A stretch of DNA of 64,000 bases. Origin: Pseudomonas gingeri. GTDB lineage: Bacteria; Pseudomonadota; Gammaproteobacteria; Pseudomonadales; Pseudomonadaceae. A program made the position numbers and the translations under genes. A model generated the notes under the pieces. That model saw only the letters and a list, made by a program, of their open reading frames with translations. It did no database searches and was not told the DNA's origin. This document shows, one piece after another, positions 7,771 to 15,320 of the stretch (its first letter is position 1; the number at the start of each line of letters is the position of its first letter). Where the stretch lies: contig NZ_JACAPR010000011.1 of the NCBI RefSeq assembly GCF_013385635.1, forward strand, positions 62,001-126,000, in the 5' to 3' direction.

Positions 7771-8769
7771 ATGAATTTGCCCAGTCGCATGAACTACGTC
7801 GAGATTACCCAACCCGGTGGGCCGCAAGTGCTGAAGTTGGCGCAGGCCGCCGTTCCAGAGCCCGCTGGGCATGAGTTGCTGATCAAGGTTCATGCCGCTG
7901 GCATCAACCGTCCCGATGTCATCCAGCGCGCTGGCAAGTACCCGATGAAACCAGGGATGAGTCCGGTGCCCGGGCTGGAAGTGGCAGGAGAGGTCGTTGG
8001 GGTCGGTTCCGCTGTTTCAGGCTTCAAGCTGGGCGACAAGGTATGTGCGTTGACCAACGGTGGCGGATACGCCGAGTATTGCATCGTATCTGCAACTCAG
8101 GCACTGCCGATTCCCGACGGTGTGGATATGATCCATGCGGCTGCTATCCCGGAAACATTCTTCACCGTGTGGGTCAATCTGTTCGAACTGGGCCAGGCTC
8201 GTGAAGGCGCAACCGTGCTGATCCACGGCGGGACCAGTGGCATCGGTACCACTGCGCTGATGTTGTGCAAGGCGCTGGGTATCAAGGCTTTTGCAACAGC
8301 GGGCAGTGAGGAAAAATGCGAGCAGATCCGTGCTCTGGGAGGGGAGGCGATCAACTATCGTGAGGCCGATTTTTCACAGGTCATCGCCAGGCAAACTGAC
8401 GGCAGGGGCGTAGACGTCATTCTCGACATCATGGGCGGTAGTTATTTCGATGGCAATGTGGCGTCTCTCGCCCGCCGTGGGCGCCTGGTAATCATCGGCT
8501 TTATGGGGGGGAGTTCTGTGAAGGACTTCAGTCTGCCGGCGTTGATAGATAAGCAGGCCTCGGTGACGGGCTCGATGATGCGTTCACGCACTACCGAGGA
8601 AAAAGCCGAGATTGCCCGGGCGGTGAAAACCCATATCTGGCCGTTGCTCATTCAGGGACGGTGCCTGCCCATCATTGATCGCACTTTTTCGCTCAGTGAG
8701 GCCGCCCTCGCTCACCAACGAATGGAGGAGGGTGAGCACATTGGTAAGATTGTGCTGAAGGTGGTTTGA
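7771..8769 (+). CDS. NAD(P)H-dependent quinone oxidoreductase (zinc-independent MDR family)
   Basis: A 332-residue medium-chain dehydrogenase/reductase of the quinone oxidoreductase type. The N-terminal GroES-like domain contains HAAGINRPDVIQRAGKYP near residues 48-65. The Rossmann fold starts at about residue 148 (VLIHGGTSGIGTTA), where the nucleotide-binding glycines are intact. The zinc-binding Cys cluster of alcohol dehydrogenases is absent, as in the quinone-reductase branch. GAGGTG upstream supports the start. It is divergent from a LysR gene, a common arrangement for electrophile- or quinone-responsive reductases. Confidence 0.9.
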   Translation: MNLPSRMNYVEITQPGGPQVLKLAQAAVPEPAGHELLIKVHAAGINRPDVIQRAGKYPMKPGMSPVPGLEVAGEVVGVGSAVSGFKLGDKVCALTNGGGYAEYCIVSATQALPIPDGVDMIHAAAIPETFFTVWVNLFELGQAREGATVLIHGGTSGIGTTALMLCKALGIKAFATAGSEEKCEQIRALGGEAINYREADFSQVIARQTDGRGVDVILDIMGGSYFDGNVASLARRGRLVIIGFMGGSSVKDFSLPALIDKQASVTGSMMRSRTTEEKAEIARAVKTHIWPLLIQGRCLPIIDRTFSLSEAALAHQRMEEGEHIGKIVLKVV

Positions 8770-8805
8770 AGGTGGAACATGGTGTTGGCCGTTTCTACGC
8801 CGACG

Positions 8806-9687
8806 CTAGCTTGTTTCAAAGCGCCCGCGCAAGACGTGAATATGCTGCGCCAGATGATCCATGAACGCTTTTATCCGGCCTGAGCCTCGCAGATGCGGAT
8901 GCGTCAGCAGCCACAGGCCGGGTGAGAGTGCCCGGGGCGGAAACTCGAGCAATTCCAGTTCCGTGCCGTGCGCCATGAAGCAGGGCAGTACGGTGGCTCC
9001 GGTTCCGATTTCGGCAAGCCGGCGCAGTGCCAAAAATGAATCGGCAGTGGCGGCAATGGTTGCGCCGCCGATGCGTTCGCGCAGCCATGGATTGATCGGT
9101 CCTTCCGCGAGTTGGCCGTCGGGCAGCAGCCAGGTTTGTACGGCAGGTCCATGACGGCCTGCTTTCAGGCAAGAAGGTCCGGCGTACACTCCCCAGTCCA
9201 TTCGCGCCAAGGATTTGCCGACCCAGGCGGGGGGCGGTTCGTGCGTGGGGCGTAAGGCTACATCCGCCTCGCGCCGATCCAGGTCCAGCCGGGCATTTGT
9301 GATGCGCATTTCCACGGTGATTGCCGGGAACCGTTCGTGAAAGGTATGCAGGATGTTCGGCAGGATGCAGTCGGCAAGCGAATCCGTCGTGGTGAAACGT
9401 ACCGGGCCTGCGAGGCCCTTGGCCTGACCTTCCATTTCGCGCCGGGCTCCAGTCAGGGCGCGTTCGAGTGCCTCGCCGATTTCAATAAGGCGCTGTCCCG
9501 CATCGGTGGGGATATAGCCGGTTTGCAGGCGGTCGAAGAGCGCCGTACCGACCTCTTGTTCGAGCGCTTGCAAGCGCCTCAGCACGGTGGCGTGCGAAAC
9601 CCCCAGCGCGCGCGCGGCGCCCGCTGCCGATCCGCCACGCGCCATTGCTAGCAGGTAGCGCAAATCATTCCAATCGAGGTCTTTCAT
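8806..9687 (-). CDS. LysR family transcriptional regulator
   Basis: An ATG at 9687 gives a normal start (MKDLDWNDLRYLLAMARGG) and 293 residues; an in-frame start at 9720 would add eleven with no family support. The helix-turn-helix is clear (SAAGAARALGVSHATVLRRL), followed by an effector domain beginning FTTTDSLADCILP. It diverges from the DoxX gene at 9825, its likely target. It converges on the quinone oxidoreductase gene. It belongs to the same LysR branch as the regulator at 6732-7631, so the two probably arose by duplication. Confidence 0.88.
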   Translation of the reverse strand: MKDLDWNDLRYLLAMARGGSAAGAARALGVSHATVLRRLQALEQEVGTALFDRLQTGYIPTDAGQRLIEIGEALERALTGARREMEGQAKGLAGPVRFTTTDSLADCILPNILHTFHERFPAITVEMRITNARLDLDRREADVALRPTHEPPPAWVGKSLARMDWGVYAGPSCLKAGRHGPAVQTWLLPDGQLAEGPINPWLRERIGGATIAATADSFLALRRLAEIGTGATVLPCFMAHGTELELLEFPPRALSPGLWLLTHPHLRGSGRIKAFMDHLAQHIHVLRGRFETS

Positions 9688-9824
9688 GGGAGAACCGTCG
9701 TGCCCGGTAGGATTTACCAAGTATCTGTTTATTTTTGCAGGGTTGATGTCTGTTTATAGCTATTTTCGAACAGGTGGGGCGCAGTTCATCATCAGGCACC
9801 AACTTTATCAAGGTGCTATCCATC

Positions 9825-10232
9825 ATGTTCGACAACAAAACGGCCCCGTATGGGGTGTTATTGCTGCGTGCGCTGCTCGGCTTTTCTTTTCTGGCCCATG
9901 TCAGCGTGAAGCTGTTTGTCTATACGGTACCGGGGTTCGTTAGCTATTTTGGTTCATTGGGACTGCCGCCCGTCCTGGCCTATCTGACCATCATGCTTGA
10001 GTTGCTGGGCAGCCTGGCGTTGATCCTCGGCATCTACGCGCGCTGGGTGGCTGTGCCATTGGTTTTCGAACTGCTGGGTACGATTGCTGTGGTGCATAGC
10101 AAGCTTGGGTGGGAGTTCAACAACAGCGGGGGCGGTTGGGAATATCCTGCTTTCTGGGCGATTGCCCTGGTCGTGTTCATCTTGCTGGGCGATGGTCCCT
10201 ACGCCCTGCTTCCGTCACGCCGGGTAGAGTGA
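9825..10232 (+). CDS. DoxX family membrane protein
   Basis: A 135-residue inner-membrane protein with four hydrophobic segments. The DoxX family pattern is visible: LLLRALLGFSFLAHVSVK near the N-terminus, a PPVLAYLTIMLELLGSLALI helix and a C-terminal ALVVFILLGDGP helix. The ATG at 9825 follows AAGGTG; upstream in-frame codons look non-coding. DoxX proteins are linked to redox or quinone-related functions, but biochemistry is known for only a few. The divergent LysR gene is its likely regulator, and a strong terminator lies 88 bases downstream. Confidence 0.85.
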   Translation: MFDNKTAPYGVLLLRALLGFSFLAHVSVKLFVYTVPGFVSYFGSLGLPPVLAYLTIMLELLGSLALILGIYARWVAVPLVFELLGTIAVVHSKLGWEFNNSGGGWEYPAFWAIALVVFILLGDGPYALLPSRRVE

Positions 10233-10320
10233 ACGCAAGGTACACCTGGCCCGCGTCGACCTGGGAGATTTCAATGGGGCGGACGCCAGATGTGAGTCTC
10301 GTTCTCTGCTCTCAATACAC

Positions 10321-10351
10321 AAAAACGCCACTCTATTTGGGTGGCGTTTTT
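10321..10351 (+). terminator. Rho-independent terminator after the DoxX gene
   Basis: AAAAACGCCAC at 10321-10331 and GTGGCGTTTTT at 10341-10351 form a perfect 11-base inverted repeat around a nine-base loop. A-rich and T-rich flanks make it a bidirectional intrinsic terminator. Confidence 0.85.
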
Positions 10352-10714
10352 GTTGGTGTGTGTTCATGTCGCAACTATCGTACCTGCCGATCACAGGGCT
10401 CAGGGACGCGAAGGCACGTCTGACCTGTCAAGCAAGGCGTCTAGCACCGCTCGGACAGAATCGTGGAGTCAATCAGATCCGTCAGAAAACCCGCTTGTGC
10501 TCAAGCAGCCGGGCGTACCTTGCAGGCTGATAATGATGTCTATGTGCTATCATTTTCACGCCAATGAAGGCATGTCCACATTATCGTCGGTGTCAGCCTT
10601 TTCTTTCGATGTGGCGACCGTTGCCGAGTCAGGTCTGATGACCGGCTCAAGTCGCCTGCTTCGTTCATTGAGAAGAGCTAAAGGCTGCCCCTTAGTCAAC
10701 AGTCAGGTTTGTGC
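10352..10714. other. Stretch without a recognisable gene
   Basis: The bases between the terminator and the lipoprotein gene contain only short frames with no family resemblance on either strand. The last hundred bases are less GC-rich and probably hold the lipoprotein promoter. No repeat or RNA structure was recognised. Confidence 0.4.
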
Positions 10715-11068
10715 ATGATAAAAATATTCAAGTTTTCACTGATCGTTTCATGCGTAGTTATTTCGGCTTGCTCAGGGGTTCCCTATGCACCCAAAGGCTC
10801 GACAATGTACAAAGGTGGTTATAACGAAGTAAAAACAGGTGCCAATACCTACACGGTTACTTTTGAAGGCAATGCTTACAATAAAGAAGATCAAGTTGTA
10901 GGGTTTGTCAAAAGAAGGGCGGATGAACTATGTCACCCATTGAAGGCACAAGCAGAGGTTCGCCCTTTTCTTAAAGGGGCAACCAGTTATGCTGCCTTCA
11001 ATGGACAGCTCTATGTATCAGAGCATAAATTCCCTAGTGCAGAAGCATCTGTTGTTTGTGTCGAGTAA
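10715..11068 (+). CDS. Small lipoprotein resembling the CC0125/CC1285 family
   Basis: A 117-residue protein starting at the ATG 10715. A lysine-containing N-terminus and hydrophobic stretch end in the lipobox VISAC (lipidated Cys about residue 19), so it is an exported lipoprotein. The mature part has GGYNEVKTGANTYTVTFEGN, a pattern I associate with the CC0125/CC1285 lipoproteins of unknown function, and two further cysteines that could pair. Base composition is visibly lower in GC than its neighbours, hinting at recent acquisition. No functional partner is adjacent. Confidence 0.75.
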   Translation: MIKIFKFSLIVSCVVISACSGVPYAPKGSTMYKGGYNEVKTGANTYTVTFEGNAYNKEDQVVGFVKRRADELCHPLKAQAEVRPFLKGATSYAAFNGQLYVSEHKFPSAEASVVCVE

Positions 11069-11272
11069 GACATAAAAATGCTCGAAATCATTCGCTGAGC
11101 TACCTGGGGCGGGCAGGGCCCTGCTCCCTTATCAGGATTGCATGAGCGAAGCACTGGATTCTGACTGAGCGTTGCCAGACATCGGCCGCCTTGGCTCAAT
11201 CCATCACGGTTAACGTGGAGCATGAGCCTACACACACACGGTTCCACGCCGTGCAACAGAGGCTCATATCAG

Positions 11273-11413
11273 ATGAAACGGGTGCTTATGTTACTGGCCT
11301 GTCCCGTCCTGAGTAAGGTCAAGGTTCCCGCCGCGCTGGTGCACGCAGCGTTCATGGCCGGGCTGCAATTTGGTTACGCGAAAGTGGTGAGCACGGATGA
11401 GTATCTGGCATGA
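11273..11413 (+). CDS. Possible small hypothetical protein
   Basis: A 46-codon frame with ATG at 11273 and a GAGG-containing stretch about ten bases upstream. The first 15 residues are hydrophobic (VLMLLACPVL), and the end (AFMAGLQFGYAKV) looks protein-like but matches no family I know. It may be a tiny exported peptide, the eroded end of a larger gene or chance. The rest of 11069-11431 shows nothing else. Confidence 0.2.
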   Translation: MKRVLMLLACPVLSKVKVPAALVHAAFMAGLQFGYAKVVSTDEYLA

Positions 11414-11431
11414 CGATGAATTCAATCACCC

Positions 11432-12631
11432 CTACGCTTTGTGCAACGAAATGGAACCGGGAGCCGCTTCAGCCTGCTGCAAATGCGGCGGCGCCAACCG
11501 CAAGGTATTGCGGCCTGAACCCTTGGCCTCGTAAAGCGCCGCATCGGCCCTGGCGAGCAGGCTGGCGGTAGTATCGCCTTCATCAGGCACCACGCAGCAA
11601 ACACCAATACTGATGCGCAGTGGGATGGTTGACTCACCATAGTGCGCCGGCGACTCGGCCAACGAGGCTCGCAGTTCATCAAGCACGGCCACGGCACCTT
11701 CGGGACCGGTGCTTGGCAGCAACAGCAGAAACTCTTCGCCACCATAACGACCAATACTGTCGGAATGACGGATTCGCTGGGTGATATGGTTGACGCAGTG
11801 ACAAATCACTTCATCCCCCGCCAGGTGGCCATGCTTGTCATTGATCTGTTTGAAGTGATCGATATCGACCATGGCCACTGCCAGATAGGAGCCGTCCCGG
11901 CGCGAGCGCTCCAGCTCTATGGAAAACTGCTCAAGGATCGCTCGACGGTTGAGAATGCCGGTCAGCACATCACGCAGGGCCAGGTGTTGCAGCAAGGTCT
12001 CGCTGCGTTCTTTGGACAACAGCACCAGGCCCAGGGAAATCATCATCGCGGTGAACGTGCCAATGCTGACCGAGATGGTTTGCTTGAGGTTGCTGACGTC
12101 GTAACGCATTTCGGCAGCACTTCCGCCCAGCACGGCCACCACCCGCATCCCCAGCCCGATCAGGCTGATACTGGAACCGATGATCAACAGCATGCGCGCG
12201 CGACCCTGGGCGGGGATGTGGCGGCGAGTCCAGTAGATGATCAGTGCACACTGCACCATCAATACGAGCGTGGCGGCGAGCATCCTGGGTTCCAGGGTGT
12301 CGATCAGGCTGACCATCAATACCAGCATCAATGCCGCTGGTGCGAACACTCGCCACCAACTGACGGGTAGCTGAACGATCCGAAACACGCTGGCCCCATA
12401 AAAGGCCAGGGCCACCGCCAGCAATGTATTGGCGGCGCCGTAGGTCAACCACAACGGCGCATGGCCGTAAAAGGTGTAGCCAATGTAGGCCAAGGCGTGC
12501 GCCAACAGGCCAAAGCCTGTCGTGAGCAGTCCGTCACGCTGGTTGAACTGACCGACCAGGATCAGGCAGAACGCCATGATCGTCGCGACCAGAGCGACAC
12601 AGGCGAAAAGCGTAGGAGTGTGAGCAATCAT
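11432..12631 (-). CDS. Membrane-bound diguanylate cyclase (GGDEF domain)
   Basis: A 399-residue protein. Residues 1-205 contain six to seven membrane segments without a recognised ligand domain. A GGDEF domain follows from about residue 220 (LALRDVLTGILNRRA). The active-site motif is GGEEF at 297-301, compatible with cyclic-di-GMP synthesis. The product-inhibition I-site RxxD (R288, D291) sits five residues upstream, so feedback control is expected. No EAL domain is fused. The gene is monocistronic, facing away from the 12805 gene. The input signal is unknown. Confidence 0.92.
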   Translation of the reverse strand: MIAHTPTLFACVALVATIMAFCLILVGQFNQRDGLLTTGFGLLAHALAYIGYTFYGHAPLWLTYGAANTLLAVALAFYGASVFRIVQLPVSWWRVFAPAALMLVLMVSLIDTLEPRMLAATLVLMVQCALIIYWTRRHIPAQGRARMLLIIGSSISLIGLGMRVVAVLGGSAAEMRYDVSNLKQTISVSIGTFTAMMISLGLVLLSKERSETLLQHLALRDVLTGILNRRAILEQFSIELERSRRDGSYLAVAMVDIDHFKQINDKHGHLAGDEVICHCVNHITQRIRHSDSIGRYGGEEFLLLLPSTGPEGAVAVLDELRASLAESPAHYGESTIPLRISIGVCCVVPDEGDTTASLLARADAALYEAKGSGRNTLRLAPPHLQQAEAAPGSISLHKA

Positions 12632-12804
12632 GACGTTTCATCTGGCGCTGGCAGTCGCAGCTCTGGGCGTCAGTCTAGTTGATATCAAAGGCTGGGATCA
12701 CAAGGGGACTTACAACTATTAACGTCTTGAGCGGGACATTCGATATAGGCTTTGCGCTGCGAGGACTGGATCACCCGACCTCAAGTCTCCGATGAGCCCT
12801 CCAC

Positions 12805-13065
12805 ATGAACCGACACGCTATCGCCGCCACGTTTCTTGCGTTCATGACGCCGCTGCCATCCCTGGCGCAGGCCGGTACGCCGGTCACGCACGTGGCGATC
12901 TACCGTGGTCCGGCGGGTTGCGATGACTGTTCGGAAAGCGTGAAACAAGCCCTGCAACGTCTCGCCCCCGGTTACCAGATCGACTTTGTCGGCGCCGACG
13001 AACCGATCGACATCACGGCACAGACCCTTGCCCGCTACGACCTGTACGCTGATACGCAGTTTTGA
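12805..13065 (+). pseudogene. Truncated exported protein with an N-terminal BPL_N-like fragment
   Basis: An 86-codon frame with a signal peptide (cleavage near SLAQA, residue 22), then VAIYRGPAGCDDCSESVK and a segment ending ARYDLY. This matches the start of secreted BPL_N (biotin-protein-ligase N-terminal-like, class I amidotransferase fold) proteins as I remember them, which run to 250 residues or more. Here homology stops at residue 81, just where a YVQPGG-like motif is expected, and TGA follows five codons later. The remainder is not found in the next 165 bases. It is probably a 3' truncation; a short functional peptide is possible but less likely. Confidence 0.55.
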
Positions 13066-13180
13066 AGAATAGGCCAGGGTCTTCCACCAGACTTCGAGCC
13101 AACGACATGAGAGTCTGTCACCGATGCCTTCTTTCGGTGATGGCTGGACGAGCCTTTTCATCGAATATTTCTTGAATAGG

Positions 13181-13230
13181 GATAGGGGGTATACCTATCA
13201 TGGGGCTCATATAGGCAGGGGGGGTATCCC
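13181..13230 (+). promoter_or_regulatory. Two G-tract operators for an RcnR/CsoR-type regulator
   Basis: Site 1 (13181-13199) is an inverted repeat GATAGG-N7-CCTATC with a G-run in its left half. Site 2 (13212-13230) carries a run of seven G followed by TATCCC and abuts the ATG at 13231. Inverted repeats with central G- or C-tracts are the recognised operator type of RcnR/CsoR/FrmR proteins. Site 2 also provides the purine-rich ribosome-binding site, so repressor binding there would cover the translation start region. Confidence 0.65.
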
Positions 13231-13506
13231 ATGGGTCATGTCGCAGCCAACAAAGATAATCTTCTCAAGCGCGTCAAACGCATCGCCGGACAAATCCAGG
13301 CTGTTGAACGAGCGCTGGAATCAGATCTCGACTGCGCCAAAACACTGCACCTTGTCGCCGCTACCCGTGGAGCCATCAACGGCTTGATGGAGGAGATCAT
13401 TGAGGACCACGCCCGGGAGCACGTTGCAAACCCGGCACTCAGCGAAGAAGAGCGCAACAAGGGCGTCGAAGAGCTGCTTGAAGCCATTCGCCGTTATTCC
13501 AGGTAA
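13231..13506 (+). CDS. dmeR: Nickel/cobalt-responsive repressor of the RcnR/DmeR type (CsoR/RcnR family)
   Basis: A 91-residue all-helical metal sensor. The residues that define the Ni/Co branch (RcnR) are all present: H3 directly after MG, C35, H60 and H64, plus family landmarks GQIQAVERAL and RGAINGLMEEII. Copper-sensing CsoR and formaldehyde-sensing FrmR differ at these positions. It lies 19 nt before the CDF exporter gene, behind G-tract operators. The metal-free protein is expected to repress both genes, and metal binding to release them. The symbol follows the dmeRF arrangement and is an inference. Confidence 0.85.
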   Translation: MGHVAANKDNLLKRVKRIAGQIQAVERALESDLDCAKTLHLVAATRGAINGLMEEIIEDHAREHVANPALSEEERNKGVEELLEAIRRYSR

Positions 13507-13525
13507 AGCGCGCAGGTACGGACTC

Positions 13526-14428
13526 ATGAGCAACACTTCTCTCAACATCAACCACGTACACGACCACATGTTCCTGGGCTCCGCGCACGATGAAAATGCC
13601 AGGCGCACGCTTTGGGTCGTGGCGCTGACGTTAGTGATGATGGTTGGCGAGATCGCCGCCGGCTATATCACCGGCTCGATGGCGTTGCTTGCCGATGGCT
13701 TTCACATGGCGACCCATGCCGGGGCATTGGGCATCGCGGCGGCGGCTTACGGGTACGCAAAGCGCCACGCCTCCAGCCGGCGCTACAGCTTCGGTACCGG
13801 AAAGGTTGGAGACTTGGGCGGGTTCGCCTCGGCGCTGATTCTCGGCATGGTTTCCCTGGCGATTGGCGTTGAATCCGTCATGCGCCTCTTGCAGCCAACG
13901 GACGTCCAGTTCGGCACCGCGACGCTCATCGCGATTGCCGGTTTGATCGTCAATATCATCAGTGCCTTGCTGCTGGGCCACGGGCACAGTCATGATCATG
14001 CCCATGACGGGAACGACAACAACCTGAAATCGGCCTATGTCCATGTCATTGCCGACGCGCTGACTTCGGTGCTGGCCATTGCAGCTCTGCTCGCCGGTCG
14101 GTACCTCGGCTGGGTGTGGCTGGACCCGGTCATGGGCATTGTCGGTGCCCTCGTTATCGCACGTTGGGCATGGACCTTGATGAAGGTCACCGCCGCTACC
14201 TTGCTGGATCAGACGGATACCCATGTCGCCGAGGAAATTCGTGAACGGGTGGAGAAACCGGGGGATGCTACCATCACGGACTTGCACGTCTGGCGGGTTG
14301 GGCCACAGGCTCACGCGGCCATTGTCAGCGTTCTTGGTGAGGTCACCGCGAACGCCGACAGCATTCGTGAACGTCTCAAGCCGGTTCACGAAATCAGCCA
14401 TCTGACAGTCGAGTTCCGCCCGACCTGA
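13526..14428 (+). CDS. dmeF: CDF family Co/Ni efflux transporter, DmeF-like
   Basis: A 300-residue cation-diffusion facilitator starting at the ATG 13526. It has six membrane segments; helix II carries ADGFHMATH, the HxxxD-type metal site of the DmeF branch, and helix V carries HVIADALTS. A histidine-rich loop (GHGHSHDHAHDG, near residues 152-163) lies between helices IV and V, and a cytoplasmic C-terminal domain follows. The His in place of the first Asp in helix II favours Co/Ni over Zn. It is co-transcribed with the upstream metal sensor, which supports metal-inducible efflux. Confidence 0.88.
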   Translation: MSNTSLNINHVHDHMFLGSAHDENARRTLWVVALTLVMMVGEIAAGYITGSMALLADGFHMATHAGALGIAAAAYGYAKRHASSRRYSFGTGKVGDLGGFASALILGMVSLAIGVESVMRLLQPTDVQFGTATLIAIAGLIVNIISALLLGHGHSHDHAHDGNDNNLKSAYVHVIADALTSVLAIAALLAGRYLGWVWLDPVMGIVGALVIARWAWTLMKVTAATLLDQTDTHVAEEIRERVEKPGDATITDLHVWRVGPQAHAAIVSVLGEVTANADSIRERLKPVHEISHLTVEFRPT

Positions 14429-14650
14429 TTCAGCGCCTCTCGCCCAGTTCCGAAGATGTCCGCGTGCCGCTTGTCCTACGCCAGTCCACCTGCCACTTGT
14501 GGAGGCAGATGCCTTCTTTCGGTTGATATGGAATACCGGACCCACGCCGCGGGAGGGTATCAGGATGGGAGAGTCACACCCGCGCTCCGGATCAAATGGA
14601 GAAAAAAACGGCTCCATGCTATGACTTATTCGTAATTTGAGGGCTTCCAG

Positions 14651-14920
14651 ATGACCAAAACAGCTACTGTCAGTGTTGCTAGTCAAGTTCGCAGCCTTGC
14701 TGAAACCTACAAAGTCAGTGCAGAACGTGATGGCATGAGCCGTTTGGCGGTGACCTTTACCCATTTGTCTGGCGATGCCGTCGAGTTGGATAATATCGAG
14801 CAGTTGCTCGTCAACCTCAAGAAGAAAGGTATTCTGAGCAAGTCTGAGACTTTGGCGTTTCAGGGGCGCTACCTTGAGGAAAAGAGGTCCTCGAAGACGA
14901 CTCAAGAGGCATCTGGATAG
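14651..14920 (+). CDS. Hypothetical protein, possibly the N-terminal part of a frameshifted gene
   Basis: An 89-residue frame with GAGGGC upstream of the ATG. Residues 1-77 look like a genuine small helical protein (SVASQVRSLAETYKVSAERD, then LDNIEQLLVNLKKKGILSK). The last dozen residues are a polar, low-quality tail. A second good-looking frame begins just before this one ends, so the original gene may have been a single product of about 150 residues. No family recognised. Confidence 0.5.
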   Translation: MTKTATVSVASQVRSLAETYKVSAERDGMSRLAVTFTHLSGDAVELDNIEQLLVNLKKKGILSKSETLAFQGRYLEEKRSSKTTQEASG

Positions 14921-15119
14921 CTATCTCAAACCGTTTGTGATCGGTATATCCAGTCGTGACCAGTGGCCGGAGATCATCGGTGGCATTAAGGGCCTGGATG
15001 GTCTGGACAAGGAAGATATCACCTACGAGAGCCTGGACAACCCGGAAGTCCAGCAGATCTACAAGGCGTACCAGGTACAATTGCTTCGCGCTCCGGTACC
15101 TCCTGAATCTGACTCCTGA
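14874..15119 (+). CDS. Hypothetical protein, possible downstream half of a frameshifted gene
   Basis: The frame opens at a TTG (14874) inside the previous gene. It begins with an arginine-rich, probably non-native stretch, then continues from about residue 15 as convincing acidic protein sequence (YLKPFVIGISSRDQWPEIIG, then ITYESLDNPEVQQIYKAY). The change from poor to good composition where the first frame decays argues for an indel near 14885-14925. The alternative is a translationally coupled second gene. No family recognised. Confidence 0.4.
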   Translation: MRKRGPRRRLKRHLDSYLKPFVIGISSRDQWPEIIGGIKGLDGLDKEDITYESLDNPEVQQIYKAYQVQLLRAPVPPESDS

Positions 15120-15320
15120 ACCCCGGTCTTTGAAACGACGTTTTTTACCCGCGGTGCTTGCCTGGATGGCACCCGGCTAGAGGTGCTCGGCACGAACTCG
15201 ATACCTGATACACCGATCAAACTCGTCCTTTGTCCTCTGTCGGTGCTGTGGAAGATCATGCGTTATCATCGGCGCGACCTTCAACGGTCCCCATGATATG
15301 CGCCGGGATGTGCGAATCAC

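Noticed and set aside
12781-13161. Minus-strand frame with a protein-like patch (RLSCRWLEVWWKTLAYSSKL)
   Set aside because: It overlaps the signal-peptide gene on the plus strand, the patch is short, and the rest of the frame is not protein-like. It might be part of whatever truncated the BPL_N-like gene, but I cannot support a feature.
13212-13225. Long G-run taken first as a possible assembly artefact
   Set aside because: The run sits in a symmetrical operator-like context just before a CsoR/RcnR-family gene, where G-tracts are expected.
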